Origin: Blepharisma stoltei
Taxonomy: Eukaryota > Ciliophora > Heterotrichea > Heterotrichida > Blepharismidae
Length of the DNA stretch: 64,000 bases
Assembly: GCA_914767885.1 (NCBI GenBank)
Contig: CAJZBQ010000015.1
Span: forward strand, 620,001-684,000
Reading direction: 5' to 3'
The number at the start of each line of letters is the position of its first letter. The stretch's first letter is position 1. The notes beneath the pieces are model-generated. The model was not told the DNA's origin, made no database searches, and was given only the letters and a program-made list of their open reading frames with translations. Positions 44,358 through 54,683 of the stretch are shown one piece after another. A program made the translations under genes and the position numbers.

Positions 44358-44911
44358 TTAAAAATTTTTTAACTTTCTTCTTTTCCTAAAATCTTTGGAT
44401 AAAATTTTAGTAAAATTTTCTGAACCCACGCAATCCGCGATTTTTTCGATTTCTGAGTCTGATATGAATTTTCTATATCTGATGAAATTTGAATCTGATC
44501 TAAATTTTATTTTCCTGATAATGTTTGATTCTGATATCAATTTTATTTTTCTGATAAAATTTGAATCTGATCTAATTTTTATTTTTCTGGTGTTTCAGGA
44601 TTTTCTTATCGATTGTCTTCTTATCATCAATGATCACCTCAGTCTTCCTATATTTGAAGGTTTCCTGAATAGGATCTATTTCATCTAGTATTTTTCCATC
44701 TAAACGACTTAAAAAACTCCAATATTTTGTCATCTGTATCAACATTTTCTGTATCACTATCATTTCATTCATACTCTGATTCAGAATTATCAAGTAATCC
44801 TGTATCAATAAGTTCATTTAATAGTAAAAGTTCGAAAAATTCATCCTGTAAAGCTCCGTTTTCTTCACAAAAGGAAGAAGAATAGGAAACATTACTTTCC
44901 GAATCTTCCAT
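44358..44911 (-). pseudogene. Possible degraded acidic protein gene
   Basis: From ATG (44,909-11) the frame reads MEDSESNVSYSSSFCEENGA and continues about 85 codons (one UGA=Trp, two in total) to a TAG. Coding-like text then continues in the two other frames (DEIDPIQETFKYRKTEVIID; then SDSNFIRKIK repeats) until TAA at 44,358. Tandem repeats of an ATCTGATTCAAATTT-type unit cover about 44,455-44,585. Two unexplained frame changes make a pseudogene or missed IES/introns likely. Confidence 0.35.
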
Positions 44912-45079
44912 TAAAATAAAAGTTTTAAATAAGAGGATTAAGAGTATTTAATAATTATTTTTACAGCAAAAAATTGAGTTAATACAAAATTTTAATATTT
45001 TAATTTTTTGGTTACCCTTTAAACTGTATAAATTATTCTATTCTTGCAATCCCTCAACCCAAATAATGGAATTTTACTA

Positions 45080-45550
45080 ACTCCCCCCCCCCTCCGTAAG
45101 TGAACAAAACCATTAGAAAAATCCCTATTTTTTGCTCAAAAACCCACCCTCCGTGAGTGAATAAAAATTTTTTTAATAGAAAAAATTTTTATGGAAAAAA
45201 TTTTGATATATAAATGATAATTAGTATAATGAAATCTAGAGCTAATTCTGTTTAATTTCAAACAAATTGTTTTTTTAAAACATAAATTTTTATAAATTAA
45301 ATTAATATTTGCTTTCCAATTTTTGCGAATTAGATTTTTTTAAATTTCGAAAAACAATATTTTTTTATAAAATTTATATATAAATGTTTTTAAAAAAAAA
45401 AATTAACCCCCTCCGTGAGTGAACAATGATAACTAATATTATATATAAAAATTTGCATGATATGAAAATCATTCGATCATGAATAGGGTTAATTTTCCCA
45501 ATTTTTTGGAATTTTTACAGTGAATCGTTTGATCAAGGATGGGGGAGTTA
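45080..45550. mobile_element. Class A MITE with a changed right end, intergenic
   Basis: Left TAA-CTCCCCCCCCCCTCCGTAAG (45,078-90); inner class A tracts up to CCCCCTCCGTGAGTGAAC at about 45,405-23. The right end is a different sequence (GATCAAGGATGGGGGAG-TTA), also seen near 44,200-44,235 as CATCGTTCGATTAAGGATGG. Looks like a recombinant or nested element. Confidence 0.6.
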
Positions 45551-45736
45551 AAAAAAATAATATAAATGATTAGAGTTTTATTGACTATTTTAATCGATAT
45601 TCTCAAAATCGACACTGATATTCCTTCATAAATAGCACATGTTGGATTTTCATTTTAAGCTCAAAACCATTATTTCCTAGAACACTATAATTTTTCTTTA
45701 CTAATTCAAACACCCACTGATAATTTTTAACATAAA

Positions 45737-47455
45737 ATGGGAGTTTGCTGCAGTAATAATGCACCTCAACACAACCGAGGGCGATATCCAACAATCGGCG
45801 AATTTGTCGCTACATCACATCTGCGAGGGGTCATCCGTGAAAGTACTCACTATATAGACATAAGAGAACATTATAAATTTATTAAAATATTAGGCCACGG
45901 CCATTTCGGAACAGTCAGAGAAGCAATCAGACTTCACCAATCTACCAGGCAGCAAAAATACGCAATTAAATCAATCCCCATTTCAAAAATCCACTCAATT
46001 GACGTCCTCAAAAATGAACTAGAAATCCTTCAGCAAGCTGACCACCCCAACATAATAAAACTGTTTCAATGCTATGAAGACTCCAACTATGTCCATCTTG
46101 TCATGGAATTGTGCACAGGCGGCGACCTTTTAGAAGATTTTCTTCGAAAAGGAGTTTTAGATGAAGAAACAGCCGCGAAATGGCTAGAAAAAATCTGTTC
46201 AGCTGTAACTTATCTACACAACTTGCATATTTGTCATCGGGATATCAAACCCGAAAATTTTCTATTGACAACAAGACTGCCAGATGCAGAGCTAAAAATG
46301 ATAGATTTTGGATTATCAACAAAATTTTCTGAAGACCAAAAAGAACTTCATTCTGTAGTTGGGACGCCTTATTATTTAGCTCCTGAAGTGATCAATAAAA
46401 ACTATGGAGTCGAATGCGATGTATGGAGTATTGGAATTATGATGTATTTATTATTAGGAGGCTATGTCCCGTTTACTGGAGATAACCATCATGAAGTTTT
46501 TGATAAAATTTTGCATGAAGAATTGGTTTTTCGTCACGAAAGATGAGAACTTATTTCTAATGACGCAAAAGACTTGTTGAGCCAAATGCTTACAAAAAGT
46601 ACGACAAATAGGATAAAGCTGCCTCAGGTTTTAAAGCATTCGTGGTTTAAGAGATATAGAAAAAACAAGCTTAAGAGCGTACCTTTAAATGTAATTGAGA
46701 CTTTGATGAAATATCATGCTCCTGACAAGCTTAGAAAATATCTTATGAAACTTATCATAAAAAATATGAGCTATAACGAAATCAAAGAACTTGACGAAAT
46801 TTTTAGGGCTCTCGATACAAATAAAACTGGAGTCGTCAATGCTTTTGATGTGGTTCAAGCTCTTAAAAATGCAAAACAGCCAAAAGCTGTAGAAAAGTTG
46901 GAAAAATTGTTAGAGAGAAATAAAATATACGTAATTCCCTTTAATAGCCCTATAAGTGGGTGAATTGCCCGCTACAATTACAATTTGGTTACCAAAATTA
47001 TTAGTTTAGTCAGACCAAATTGTGAACTCAGCAGTCAATTCACCCACTGATAGGGCTATTTAAAAGGGAATTTTCTATACTTGGAAAATGGAGATTTCTA
47101 CTATAGCGATTTTATAATTGCAACTCTTGATAAAAAGAAAGTGCTTAATGAAGATATTTTAAAAGATGTGTTTTACTCGCTGACCAATGTAAAAATAATG
47201 TAGGGAACACAAGCCACAATTACTCCACAAGATTTATATGATAATTTCTTACGTTCTGGAATTGAGGTCACCCAAGGCGAAGTAGATGACATGATAAACC
47301 AGTTTAAAGCAGCAAATAAAGAGTTTGATTATGAAGCATTTCAAGAAATTGTGATGCAGAATTCGCCATTGCTAGATAGCCCAATGCTGCCAAGAAGGTC
47401 TTTAAAAAAGGACTCATCAGATCCAAGGTTGAATCAGTATTTGCCTATACAATAG
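45737..47455 (+). CDS. Calcium-dependent protein kinase (CDPK), one palindromic IES and one 15-nt intron
   Basis: Exons 45,737-46,927, 47,078-47,188 and 47,204-47,455 give 517 aa. MGVCCSN is a myristoylation plus palmitoylation signal. Kinase: GHGHFGTV, YAIK, HRDIKPENFLL, DFG, YYLAPE. The junction and EF-hand regions follow (ELDEIFRALDTNKTGVVNAF, ENGDFYYSDFIIATLD, then weak hands ending FDYEAFQEIV). One UGA=Trp (FRHERWELIS). It phosphorylates Ser/Thr in response to calcium at membranes, as in other ciliate and apicomplexan CDPKs. Some EF-hand loops are degenerate, so calcium binding may be partial. Confidence 0.93.
46928..47077. mobile_element. Palindromic IES in the CDPK gene (class D)
   Basis: 150 nt; arms AATTCCCTTTAATAGCCCTA and its near complement with TATAC on both sides (46,926; 47,076). 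Removal joins ERNKI to YLENGDFYY inside the EF-hand part. Without it the frame stops at 46,963. Confidence 0.87.
47189..47203 (+). other. 15-nt intron in the CDPK gene
   Basis: GTAAAAATAATGTAG contains in-frame TAG; removing it gives SLTN|GTQATITPQDL in frame. The 15-nt length is typical of heterotrich ciliates. Confidence 0.85.
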
Positions 47456-47479
47456 GTATTTAGCAATTATTAAATTGTT

Positions 47480-47637
47480 ATATATAGAATTTTCCCATGG
47501 ATGGCGCTGTTTAGCCTTGATTTTCCAATTGGAAAATTTTTTGGTTGACCAGTGCCATATGGCTTGGCCAACCAAAAAGTTTTCCCAGTGGGAAAATCAA
47601 GGCTAAACAGCGCCATCCATGGGAAAATTCTATATAT
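47480..47637. mobile_element. Near-perfect palindrome, intergenic (class D)
   Basis: Arms of more than 60 nt (GAATTTTCCCATGGATGGCG ... and complement) around a short loop, TATATA on both sides. It lies 25 bp after the CDPK stop. In RNA it would form a long hairpin. Probably an IES. Confidence 0.75.
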
Positions 47638-47800
47638 ATTTAAAATGTTTATTAGTCATAGTTTTATTACTTCTTCTGTTATTTGGGCCGTTTATTTTTT
47701 TTGAATGTTCTAATTGAGTAGATTTTCAGGGATTCTCCAATAAAAGATTTGGAATTCGAAAAATATCGTGGTTTTCCAATTTTTAATTATAAATTTATAT

Positions 47801-48262
47801 CTATTTTTTATTCTGGGTCTGCGAAAGTTGGTCCAACAATTTTTCTAATCTTTCAGGTCGCTTCGGGCCAAATGTTTTTCCAGGTGCATATGTTTCCATA
47901 TTTTTTATTCTTTTGAGAACTTGGATATTTCTTCTTGGTTTTGTGTCATTCCGAGGCCGTGACCATACATTAAATTCCCAGCTATCAAAGCATCACTTTG
48001 ATCGTCTTCTCTTTTTGGGTGAACCCAACTCATTAAGAGAAATAGCGCTCTGGGATTTTAAATGCTGGATATCTGGCAGTGAACTCCTCGAGGTAACTGG
48101 CTTTGGGTCGTCATCATCATTGTGATGACAGTTTAATCTTGAAAAATATTTGTCTACTTTAAAAGGTTCACGCTTTTCGATCTTGTTTAAGATGAATTTT
48201 GGCTTTAAATTCTCGTCTAAGCTTTTGAATTCAAGTGAAAAATGTTTTAGTCTTTTAAACAT
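47801..48262 (-). CDS. Hypothetical basic protein
   Basis: 153 aa; the UGA at 47,993-95 is Trp, the stop is TAG. Lys/Arg-rich, with DDDDPKPVTSRSSLP and SPKKRRRSK (possible nuclear signal). No domain recognised. Confidence 0.5.
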
Positions 48263-48329
48263 TTTTGGATTTTATGTAATAGTTTTTTTATAAATGTGTG
48301 ATAATAGATATACTTATTTATCGAGAATA

Positions 48330-48451
48330 GCCCACTAAGGGGCATTTTTTTGGTTGGCTGGACAATAGCTGCTTGCCAAATTCGTTGGCCATATTTTCTG
48401 GCTAACCAAAATTAAAGAATGGCGAACCAAAAAATGCTCCTTAGTGGGCTA
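48330..48451. mobile_element. Palindromic element, intergenic (class D)
   Basis: 122 nt between TA at 48,328-29 and 48,450-51. Arms GAATAGCCCACTAAGGGGCA and complement; the centre is imperfect (GGTTGGCTGG / CTAACCAAAATT). Confidence 0.72.
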
Positions 48452-48713
48452 TTCTTGGCAAACAGGTATATTGAAATAAAATACTGAATGACTATGGCAG
48501 TTTTCCATATACTTATTTTTATACTGCATTTTAGCTACTTAATTTATATAAAGAATAAGAAAACTCGTAAATTTATAATAAGATTATAATTTATTTATCA
48601 ATATTTGTTTCCAACACTGATATATCGCTTATTTATGGATTATTTTTTGAGTAGATCTTAAGCTATTTTAAATTTTAATTCTTCCAAATATATTTATACA
48701 TTTCAAGATAAAA

Positions 48714-49805
48714 ATGGGCAGATGCACATTTACAAACTGTACCAAGCTGCTCGGCAATTTTTTCGTCCTTTTTGTGTTTTTAGTAGTCTCCTTTATATAC
48801 TCCAACGTAATCCGACTATATCTCCCCTCCCTTCAAGACCGGTCTAATTTATGTCTCAAACTGCTCATATTCCTCGCAATTTTCCACATCATTATCTTTA
48901 TGTTTCTTTGAAGCTTTTTTAAAGCAATGCTTACAGACCCAGGAATGGTTCCTCCTTTATGAGGCTTTTATATGGGAGATGCAGAAATAAAAAGAAGAAG
49001 ATATTGCCTAATGTGCCACGTTTTTAAGCCTGAACGTTGTCATCACTGCTCTGCATGTAATCGCTGTGTGCTTAATATGGACCACCACTGCCCATGGATT
49101 AACAACTGTGTAGGCTTTTTCAACAGAAAATATTTTATCTTGGTATTATTTTATGTATTGATTTGTTTATATATGTCAGTAGCTGTGATGGCAAAGCCTG
49201 CTTATGATAACGCTCTTTATATCGTAAACACAAGAGATCTGCATGCTTATTCAGAAGTAGTTTTAATAGGCGCATTTTTATTTGCTGCATTATTGGCAGT
49301 TGTGCTTACGCTTTTTGCAAAATTTCATATAAAGCTTATATTAGGCAACACAACGACGATAGAACAGATGGATAAGAAAGCAAATCAGAGGACAGGGCTA
49401 TATGACAAAGGAAGGGAAAGGAACTGAATTCAGGTTTTTGGGCAAAATCCTTGGATATGGCTACTCCCTATGACAGGGGTAACAGGAAAACCAATAGGAG
49501 ATGGAGTGATTTGGAATATGGAAAATAGGTTCAGTGTGGATGAGGCCCCATCAATTGAAGGAAAAGCTTCAAACATTCCAAAAGCATCTTCATCAATCCC
49601 TATAAAAGATGAACAAATAGGTAGCATCAAGCTCGTTATGAGCCCACCTCTAAGCAAAGTCAGACAGGACTCACCTCCAGACGAAGGAATTGAAGTAAAA
49701 ATTTCTCCATCTTATGAGCCTAGAAGAAAATTTTTCGAGTCAACAGGCTCTACGTCTTCTAGAGACCAAAATTTGAGTGACAGAGGCTCCAAAATATCTA
49801 TTTAA
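48714..49805 (+). CDS. DHHC-type protein S-acyltransferase
   Basis: 363 aa with three or more UGA=Trp codons (FMFLWSFF, PPLWGFYM, ERNWIQVF). Two N-terminal TM helices (about 12-30, 48-66), then the Cys-rich domain YCLMCHVFKPERCHHCSACN with the catalytic DHHC in MDHHCPWINNCVGF, two more TM helices, and a TTxE-like ILGNTTTIEQ motif. It transfers palmitate to cysteines of other proteins at endomembranes. The Ser/Pro-rich tail of about 120 residues is lineage-specific. The CDPK next door has MGVCC and could be a substrate, but that is speculation. Confidence 0.93.
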
Positions 49806-49828
49806 TTAATTTGTTTAGCCATATTATT

Positions 49829-50536
49829 ATGTTTTTCTTAACATTGCTACACGTAAGTTTTGGGCTTCTCTGTGAAGATATGTTTGAGCAAGCTTACGAC
49901 CTTAAAGACATCATAGCCCAACAAATTGTCCCTGAACATCTCAGTGCTCAGTAATCTTAATTTAGATGTATTTCCTCATATATTAAAAAAGGAGCTTATG
50001 AAGAAGCTGAATATTTGATTTCTAAAGCTGGCAGTTCAAAAGTTGACTTGAATTCAGTTATGAATTTACTATTAAGCTATAAAAGATCTATAGCAAGCTT
50101 AACAAGCTTATTTGATGTAGAAAATGAGCCGCAAATAGTTAAACCAAGCTTCAGATGGGCACAGTCATTAACTCATATATATCTTGACATAAAGTTCTCA
50201 CATAGATTTGACTCTGCAGGATGCACTCATGTATATGATAAAATTATAAAAGTGAAAAAGGACCATCTTGAATTTTCAGCTAAATGCATTTATTCTAAAC
50301 AAAAGCTGCAATTTGAGCTTAATTTGCCATTTTATGAAGTTATTGATACAAGGTATACAGAAACTAATGAAATTTTAACCGGGAGACTTGAAATTAAGAT
50401 CCAGAAGTGGAAAGCGCCAAGTGTATGGCCTCAAATTTACTCTGGCGAAAAACCTCAAAATATGTCACCTTGGTGGGATATGCAAGAACAGTTTAATGAG
50501 CAGCTGAAGCAGCATCAAGATTTGAATGCGCTTTAA
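49829..50536 (+). CDS. Secreted/ER protein with CS (p23-like) domain, one 15-nt intron
   Basis: Exons 49,829-49,950 and 49,966-50,536 give 230 aa. MFFLTLLHVSFGLLCEDM is a signal peptide. Residues about 115-215 read as a CS/HSP20-like fold: IYLDIKFSHRFDSAGCTH, strand-rich FELNLPFYEVID and RLEIKIQKWKAPSVWPQI. It may be a lumenal chaperone-like protein. No ER-retention signal at the end (HQDLNAL). The domain call is moderate. Starts 23 bp after the DHHC gene. Confidence 0.65.
49951..49965 (+). other. 15-nt intron in the CS-domain gene
   Basis: GTAATCTTAATTTAG; removal turns two stops into HLSAQ|CISSYIKKG. Exon lengths 122 and 571 sum to a whole number of codons. Confidence 0.85.
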
Positions 50537-50560
50537 TTTAACAAATTATTATAACCATGC

Positions 50561-51019
50561 TTATTTATTTTGCTGTTGCTGGGCAATTTGAGCTTGCTGA
50601 GCTTGAATTGCTTGTTGTGCCCATTGAACTTCTCTCATTCTGTCTCCTACGTATTTCGGTATAAACAGCCTGCCTGGATTCATATTCCAAGGCTGCTTTG
50701 TGTCCCTAACATTAACTGGGTGATCAGGTCCATGCACTGGTCTCTGATGTGGATAATGGCTTTCTTCAAACAAAAATTGCATTCGCGATTTTTTCTTATC
50801 TTTTCTTCTTGTAGTATAAGGATTTTTCTTGACATACTCCAGAATAGAATCATAAATCGAATCATGGCTATCACATGAAAGAAGCAAATCTTCCCTGATC
50901 TTTTTATAATCATTCGCAAACTGCTGCAGCTTTTCTCCTTCTTTGCCATTCAATAAATCGCCTATTTCTGCCAAGTTGTGTGAAGTTGGGTCATTTGGGC
51001 ACTCTATTTGTTTTACCAT
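50561..51019 (-). CDS. Hypothetical protein with Gln-rich tail
   Basis: 152 aa. Helical acidic N-terminal part, a YPHQRPVHGPDHPVNVRD segment and a Gln/Ala tail (QQAIQAQQAQIAQQQQ). No domain recognised. Its start codon is only 10 bp from the start of the divergent TPR gene. Confidence 0.6.
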   Translation of the reverse strand: MVKQIECPNDPTSHNLAEIGDLLNGKEGEKLQQFANDYKKIREDLLLSCDSHDSIYDSILEYVKKNPYTTRRKDKKKSRMQFLFEESHYPHQRPVHGPDHPVNVRDTKQPWNMNPGRLFIPKYVGDRMREVQWAQQAIQAQQAQIAQQQQNK

Positions 51020-51029
51020 TTTATTTATT

Positions 51030-51833
51030 ATGCTTTTAAAAGGCTTGCTGAGGGTTTTTGCGACTTCTGAAAATGCTATTAAAGAGCTTAATAGAAAACT
51101 AAGCCAGTGCTACTCGTTAGGAGATTACCAAGAAGCCCTTAGCATTGCTGAGCAAGCTTATGAAGAAAGCAAAGAGCTAGGGGAATATAACCAAATGCAC
51201 ATCACAGCATGCAGCAATTTGGCGCTGATGTACAAAACTGTAGGCCGATATGAAAATGCATTAAACTTATATGAAAACGCTTATAAGTCATATACGAATA
51301 TTCTAGGAGAAACACACAAAAACACTGTCACAATTGTACATAATATTGCTGCCACACATAAAGCAAGAGGCGAGCCTGACAAAGCGATCCCTCTATTAGA
51401 AAAAATAATCGAGATGAGGAGAAATAGTGAAAATACATCTGATTTAGTCAGTAGCTTAAATATTTTGGGATCATGCTACAAAGACATTGGGAACTTAGAA
51501 AAAGCGAAAACTTATATAAAAGAAGCTTTAGATATTATTGAAGAAAGATTTGGAAAAGGAAATGTGATGTCTGTCAACTCACTAAACGCAATGGGATTAG
51601 TTTGCAAAGCAAATAAAGAATATGAGCTTGCTGAAAAATACTTAAAAGAGTAATTTATAAATAGAGCTCTACAGCTACGTGAAAACTGGCACGGCGAATC
51701 TCACCCAGAAACTCTTGCAATCCGTCACAACCTTGCAGAGCTCTACATGGCTTCTGGACAAGTCGACAAAGCTAGAGACTATTTAACCTCCAATGTCAAT
51801 ATTATGCAGGAAGAAATAAGTAAAGAAAATTAA
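51030..51833 (+). CDS. TPR protein (kinesin-light-chain/TTC19-type repeats), one 15-nt intron
   Basis: Exons 51,030-51,649 and 51,665-51,833 give 262 aa. The repeats (YQEALSIAEQAYEESKELGE, YENALNLYENAYKSYTNILG, PDKAIPLLEKIIEMRRN, LEKAKTYIKEALDIIEERFG) are about 42 residues long, of the TPR_12 type. A short N-terminus MLLKGLLRVFATSENA could be a mitochondrial presequence, which would fit a TTC19-like complex III factor, but this is a guess. Confidence 0.75.
51650..51664 (+). other. 15-nt intron in the TPR gene
   Basis: GTAATTTATAAATAG; removal turns KYLKE-stop into KYLKEALQLRENWHG. Confidence 0.85.
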
Positions 51834-51848
51834 TGATTTTAATAATAA

Positions 51849-53093
51849 ATGTGGATCGTCAACCTCGTCATTTGCTTCACGCTCGCAGAATACTTATTTA
51901 GCCTTTACGTAAACCTCCGCCAATGGAAACGCTATAAAATCAAAACTCTTCCAGACGAGCTCAAAGCAGTAGCCACAGAAGAAGAATTTATAAAGTCACA
52001 AAATTATGGATTTGACAAAATTTCGTTCAGCATGGTCAAAACTTATGTGTCAACCCTAGAGACAATTTTAATCCTTTATTTTAATGTAATTCCTTATATT
52101 TGGGAAAAAAGCCACGATTTTTTGTTATGCTTTGGGCTTGAAGGAGAAATTTACCAAGCTTTGGCTTATAGCTATGTATTGATGCTTATCGGAATATTTG
52201 ATGACTTGCCATTTAGCTTGTACTCAACTTTTGCGATAGAAGAAAGATATGGGTTCAACAAGACCACGATGAAAGAGTTTATAAAAGATATCCTCAAAAA
52301 TACATTGGTGACAGCTGCGATTACAGGGGTTGTGCTTCCTATTTTATTATGGATCATTGATTGGGGTGGAGAATATTTCTATTTATATGTCTGGGGATTT
52401 CTGACTGTCGTGATTTTGGTGATTTCACACATTTACCATGACTGGATTGCCCAGCTTTATAACACATTTACAGAGCTTGAAGATGGGACATTAAAGACAG
52501 CTATAAATGAGCTTGCAAAAAGGCTTAAGTTTCCTTTGAAAAACATATATGTAGTTGATGGAGACAGACGATCAGAACACTCTAATGCGTACTTCTTTGG
52601 ATTCTGGAAAAACAAAAGAATTGTCTTGTTTAACACTTTGCTGAAAAAAGAAAAAAATATCAGTGAAGATGAAATTATTGCCATTTTAGCACATGAACTA
52701 GGCCATTGGAAATTGAGCCACTTTTTGAAAGGGATTTTGATTTTGGAGCTGCAAATTTTGGTGATGTTTTATCTCTTTGGAAAAGTTATGTACACTCAAG
52801 AACTTTATAGACAGTTCGGATTTTCAAAGCAAAACAGTTTTATAGGACTTATGCTGTTTTCGTATATTTATGCTCCAGTCAATGTAGTCCTGTCAATTAT
52901 TTTGACTTTTAGATCAAGACGCCAAGAATTCCAAGCAGACGCTTTCGCTAAGAAAAATGACTATGGAGATCTGCTTAAGACAGCATTGATTAAGATCCAT
53001 ACCCAAAATAGTGGCAACATTTACCCAGACCCATTATATTCTGCAATTAACTTTTCGCACCCGCCACTTTTAGAAAGATTAAAAGCTCTTTAA
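51849..53093 (+). CDS. STE24: CAAX prenyl protease 1 (STE24/ZMPSTE24)
   Basis: 414 aa, intronless, normal family length. Multi-pass membrane protein with the zinc metalloprotease motif HELGHWKLSH at about 280 and the third-ligand motif EFQADAFA at about 358; the end NFSHPPLLERL is typical. It trims the last three residues of farnesylated CAAX proteins in the ER membrane. Starts 15 bp after the TPR gene stop. Confidence 0.95.
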   Translation: MWIVNLVICFTLAEYLFSLYVNLRQWKRYKIKTLPDELKAVATEEEFIKSQNYGFDKISFSMVKTYVSTLETILILYFNVIPYIWEKSHDFLLCFGLEGEIYQALAYSYVLMLIGIFDDLPFSLYSTFAIEERYGFNKTTMKEFIKDILKNTLVTAAITGVVLPILLWIIDWGGEYFYLYVWGFLTVVILVISHIYHDWIAQLYNTFTELEDGTLKTAINELAKRLKFPLKNIYVVDGDRRSEHSNAYFFGFWKNKRIVLFNTLLKKEKNISEDEIIAILAHELGHWKLSHFLKGILILELQILVMFYLFGKVMYTQELYRQFGFSKQNSFIGLMLFSYIYAPVNVVLSIILTFRSRRQEFQADAFAKKNDYGDLLKTALIKIHTQNSGNIYPDPLYSAINFSHPPLLERLKAL

Positions 53094-53111
53094 ATCATTA
53101 TAATTTCATAA

Positions 53112-53909
53112 TTATCTTGAATACATCTTGTTGCCTCCATTAAGTGCGTTTTCTAAATCTTCATAAGCTGATCTCTGCAGAAACTGTGTATTTTGGAGCC
53201 TTTGTATGAGCTCGAGTTCTTCTTGTTCCATTCTGGCAATTTCTCCTTCTTTTAGTTCTCTTATTTTGCTTTCATTCTCCATTCGGTTGTTTAGCTGATT
53301 TCTAACTTTTAATTTCTTCTGTTCTAACTGTTCTTTTCTTCTTTGAACTGACACTTCTTTTTCCTTTTTCAGCTGCTCTTTTATGGTTCAATTTCTGGTA
53401 AATTCTTCTTCTAATTTTCTTTCCAGCTGAATTTTATAGTGGGCTTTGGCTTCCCTTACTGATTTTCCTTCCATTTGTTTTTGGATTAAAACTTGGTTTT
53501 TCATGATTTGTTGAGCTTTTAGAATATGCCATTTTATTTAAATGCGTTTATTAATATATAGATATTTATAAAATAGTGGATTTTTATTAATCAGTATATT
53601 TTGTTTCCTTTTATAGTTTTCGATTGCTCTTTGCTTGGTTTCCATTGACTTCGCTCGTTGCTCTTCTTCTTTCTTTTTTTGGAACTCTTGGTTTCTTATG
53701 CGGCTGTTTATGATATCTTTAGCCCTTTTACGAGTTTCTTCAATGTGTCGTTGAGCTTTAGCTTCTTCAGCTTTTAATAGAGCGATTCTATTTGCAAGAA
53801 GTCTTGCATCCTCTTCCACTTGTTTCCTCATTTGTTTAGCTTCATTCAGCTTTTGAACGTCAGATTCAAGCTGGCTGTCACTTATAGAATTAGAATTAAA
53901 AGTATCCAT
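53112..53909 (-). CDS. Coiled-coil protein, split by a 72-nt IES
   Basis: 53,909-53,599 and 53,526-53,112 give 241 aa, nearly all alpha-helical and charged (EDARLLANRIALLKAEEAKA, LEEEFTRNWTIKEQLKKEKE with one UGA=Trp). Looks like a ciliary/cytoskeletal coiled-coil protein; family unknown. Its ATG is 10 bp from the stop of the upstream CCHC gene on the same strand. Confidence 0.7.
53527..53598. mobile_element. 72-nt IES in the coiled-coil gene (class F)
   Basis: Between TA at 53,525-26 and 53,597-98. AT-rich, contains stops. Removal gives RKQN|ILKAQQIMKNQ, continuing the heptad pattern. Confidence 0.8.
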
Positions 53910-53919
53910 TATAAGAAGA

Positions 53920-54657
53920 TTAACTGCTTTTTTTAGTTTTATTACGCTTTTTGCATTTGGCTCTTTTAAGCAGCATTTTAAACGCTTTTTGCTCCACTTT
54001 TTTTCAGTAGTGTTTTTCTTTTCTGTTCATTCCTTTGTGTGTCTCTGGGATTTCTTGCTTAGCTTCTTTTACATGCTGCTTAAATAAGTCACGCTTCTCA
54101 GGAGATTTTCCTACCCCAGGGCATAATTTGGCGTTATGGCCTTTTGATCCGCATTTATTGCAGCTGAAACTGCTGATGGCTTTTTTGGCTTTTTCTATTG
54201 TGTAGCAATTTATGTGACCTTTTTCGTTGCAATATATACACTGGTATTTTTTTTCGTCTTTTTCTCTGATAGGCTCAGGTTTTGTTAAACAAAAAGACAC
54301 TGAGTGTCCTTCCCTTCCACAATTGTTGCAGACCTTATTGAATTTGGTTCGGCAGTCTCTAGAGAAATGCCCAACTCCTTGGCACTTGTAGCAAATCATT
54401 TGTTCACATTGAGAAAACTGATGTGTAGATTTTGTACAAAAAATGCACGGTGGCCGCTTTGCTTCATTTGGGCACTTAAAAGACATGTGCCCAAATTGAG
54501 AGCATCGGAAACATTTGATGCAGGGGTCTGGGTCGTCGAAGTACCTTGTATTTCTGGAAAAATCGTCAGTTATGCTGGCTTTTTGGGTGTTTTCAACTGT
54601 TGGTGGGTCATTATCAATATAAAATAATGATGAATCCAGCTTAATTTTGTCTGACAT
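53920..54657 (-). CDS. CCHC zinc-knuckle protein (CNBP/Gis2-like)
   Basis: 245 aa, with one UGA=Trp at 54,004-06. At least five CCHC-type knuckles: CFRCSQFGHMSFKC, CYKCQGVGHFSRDC, CNNCGREGHSVSFC, CIYCNEKGHINC and CNKCGSKGHNAKLC. Such proteins bind single-stranded nucleic acids, often mRNA. The tail is Lys-rich. No retroviral features. Confidence 0.85.
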
Positions 54658-54683
54658 TTATAAGCTTAAACCTATTATCATAA

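Noticed and set aside
54004-54657. CCHC knuckles as a retroviral Gag
   Set aside because: Five or more knuckles in a short protein, no capsid or protease region; fits CNBP/Gis2-like cellular proteins.
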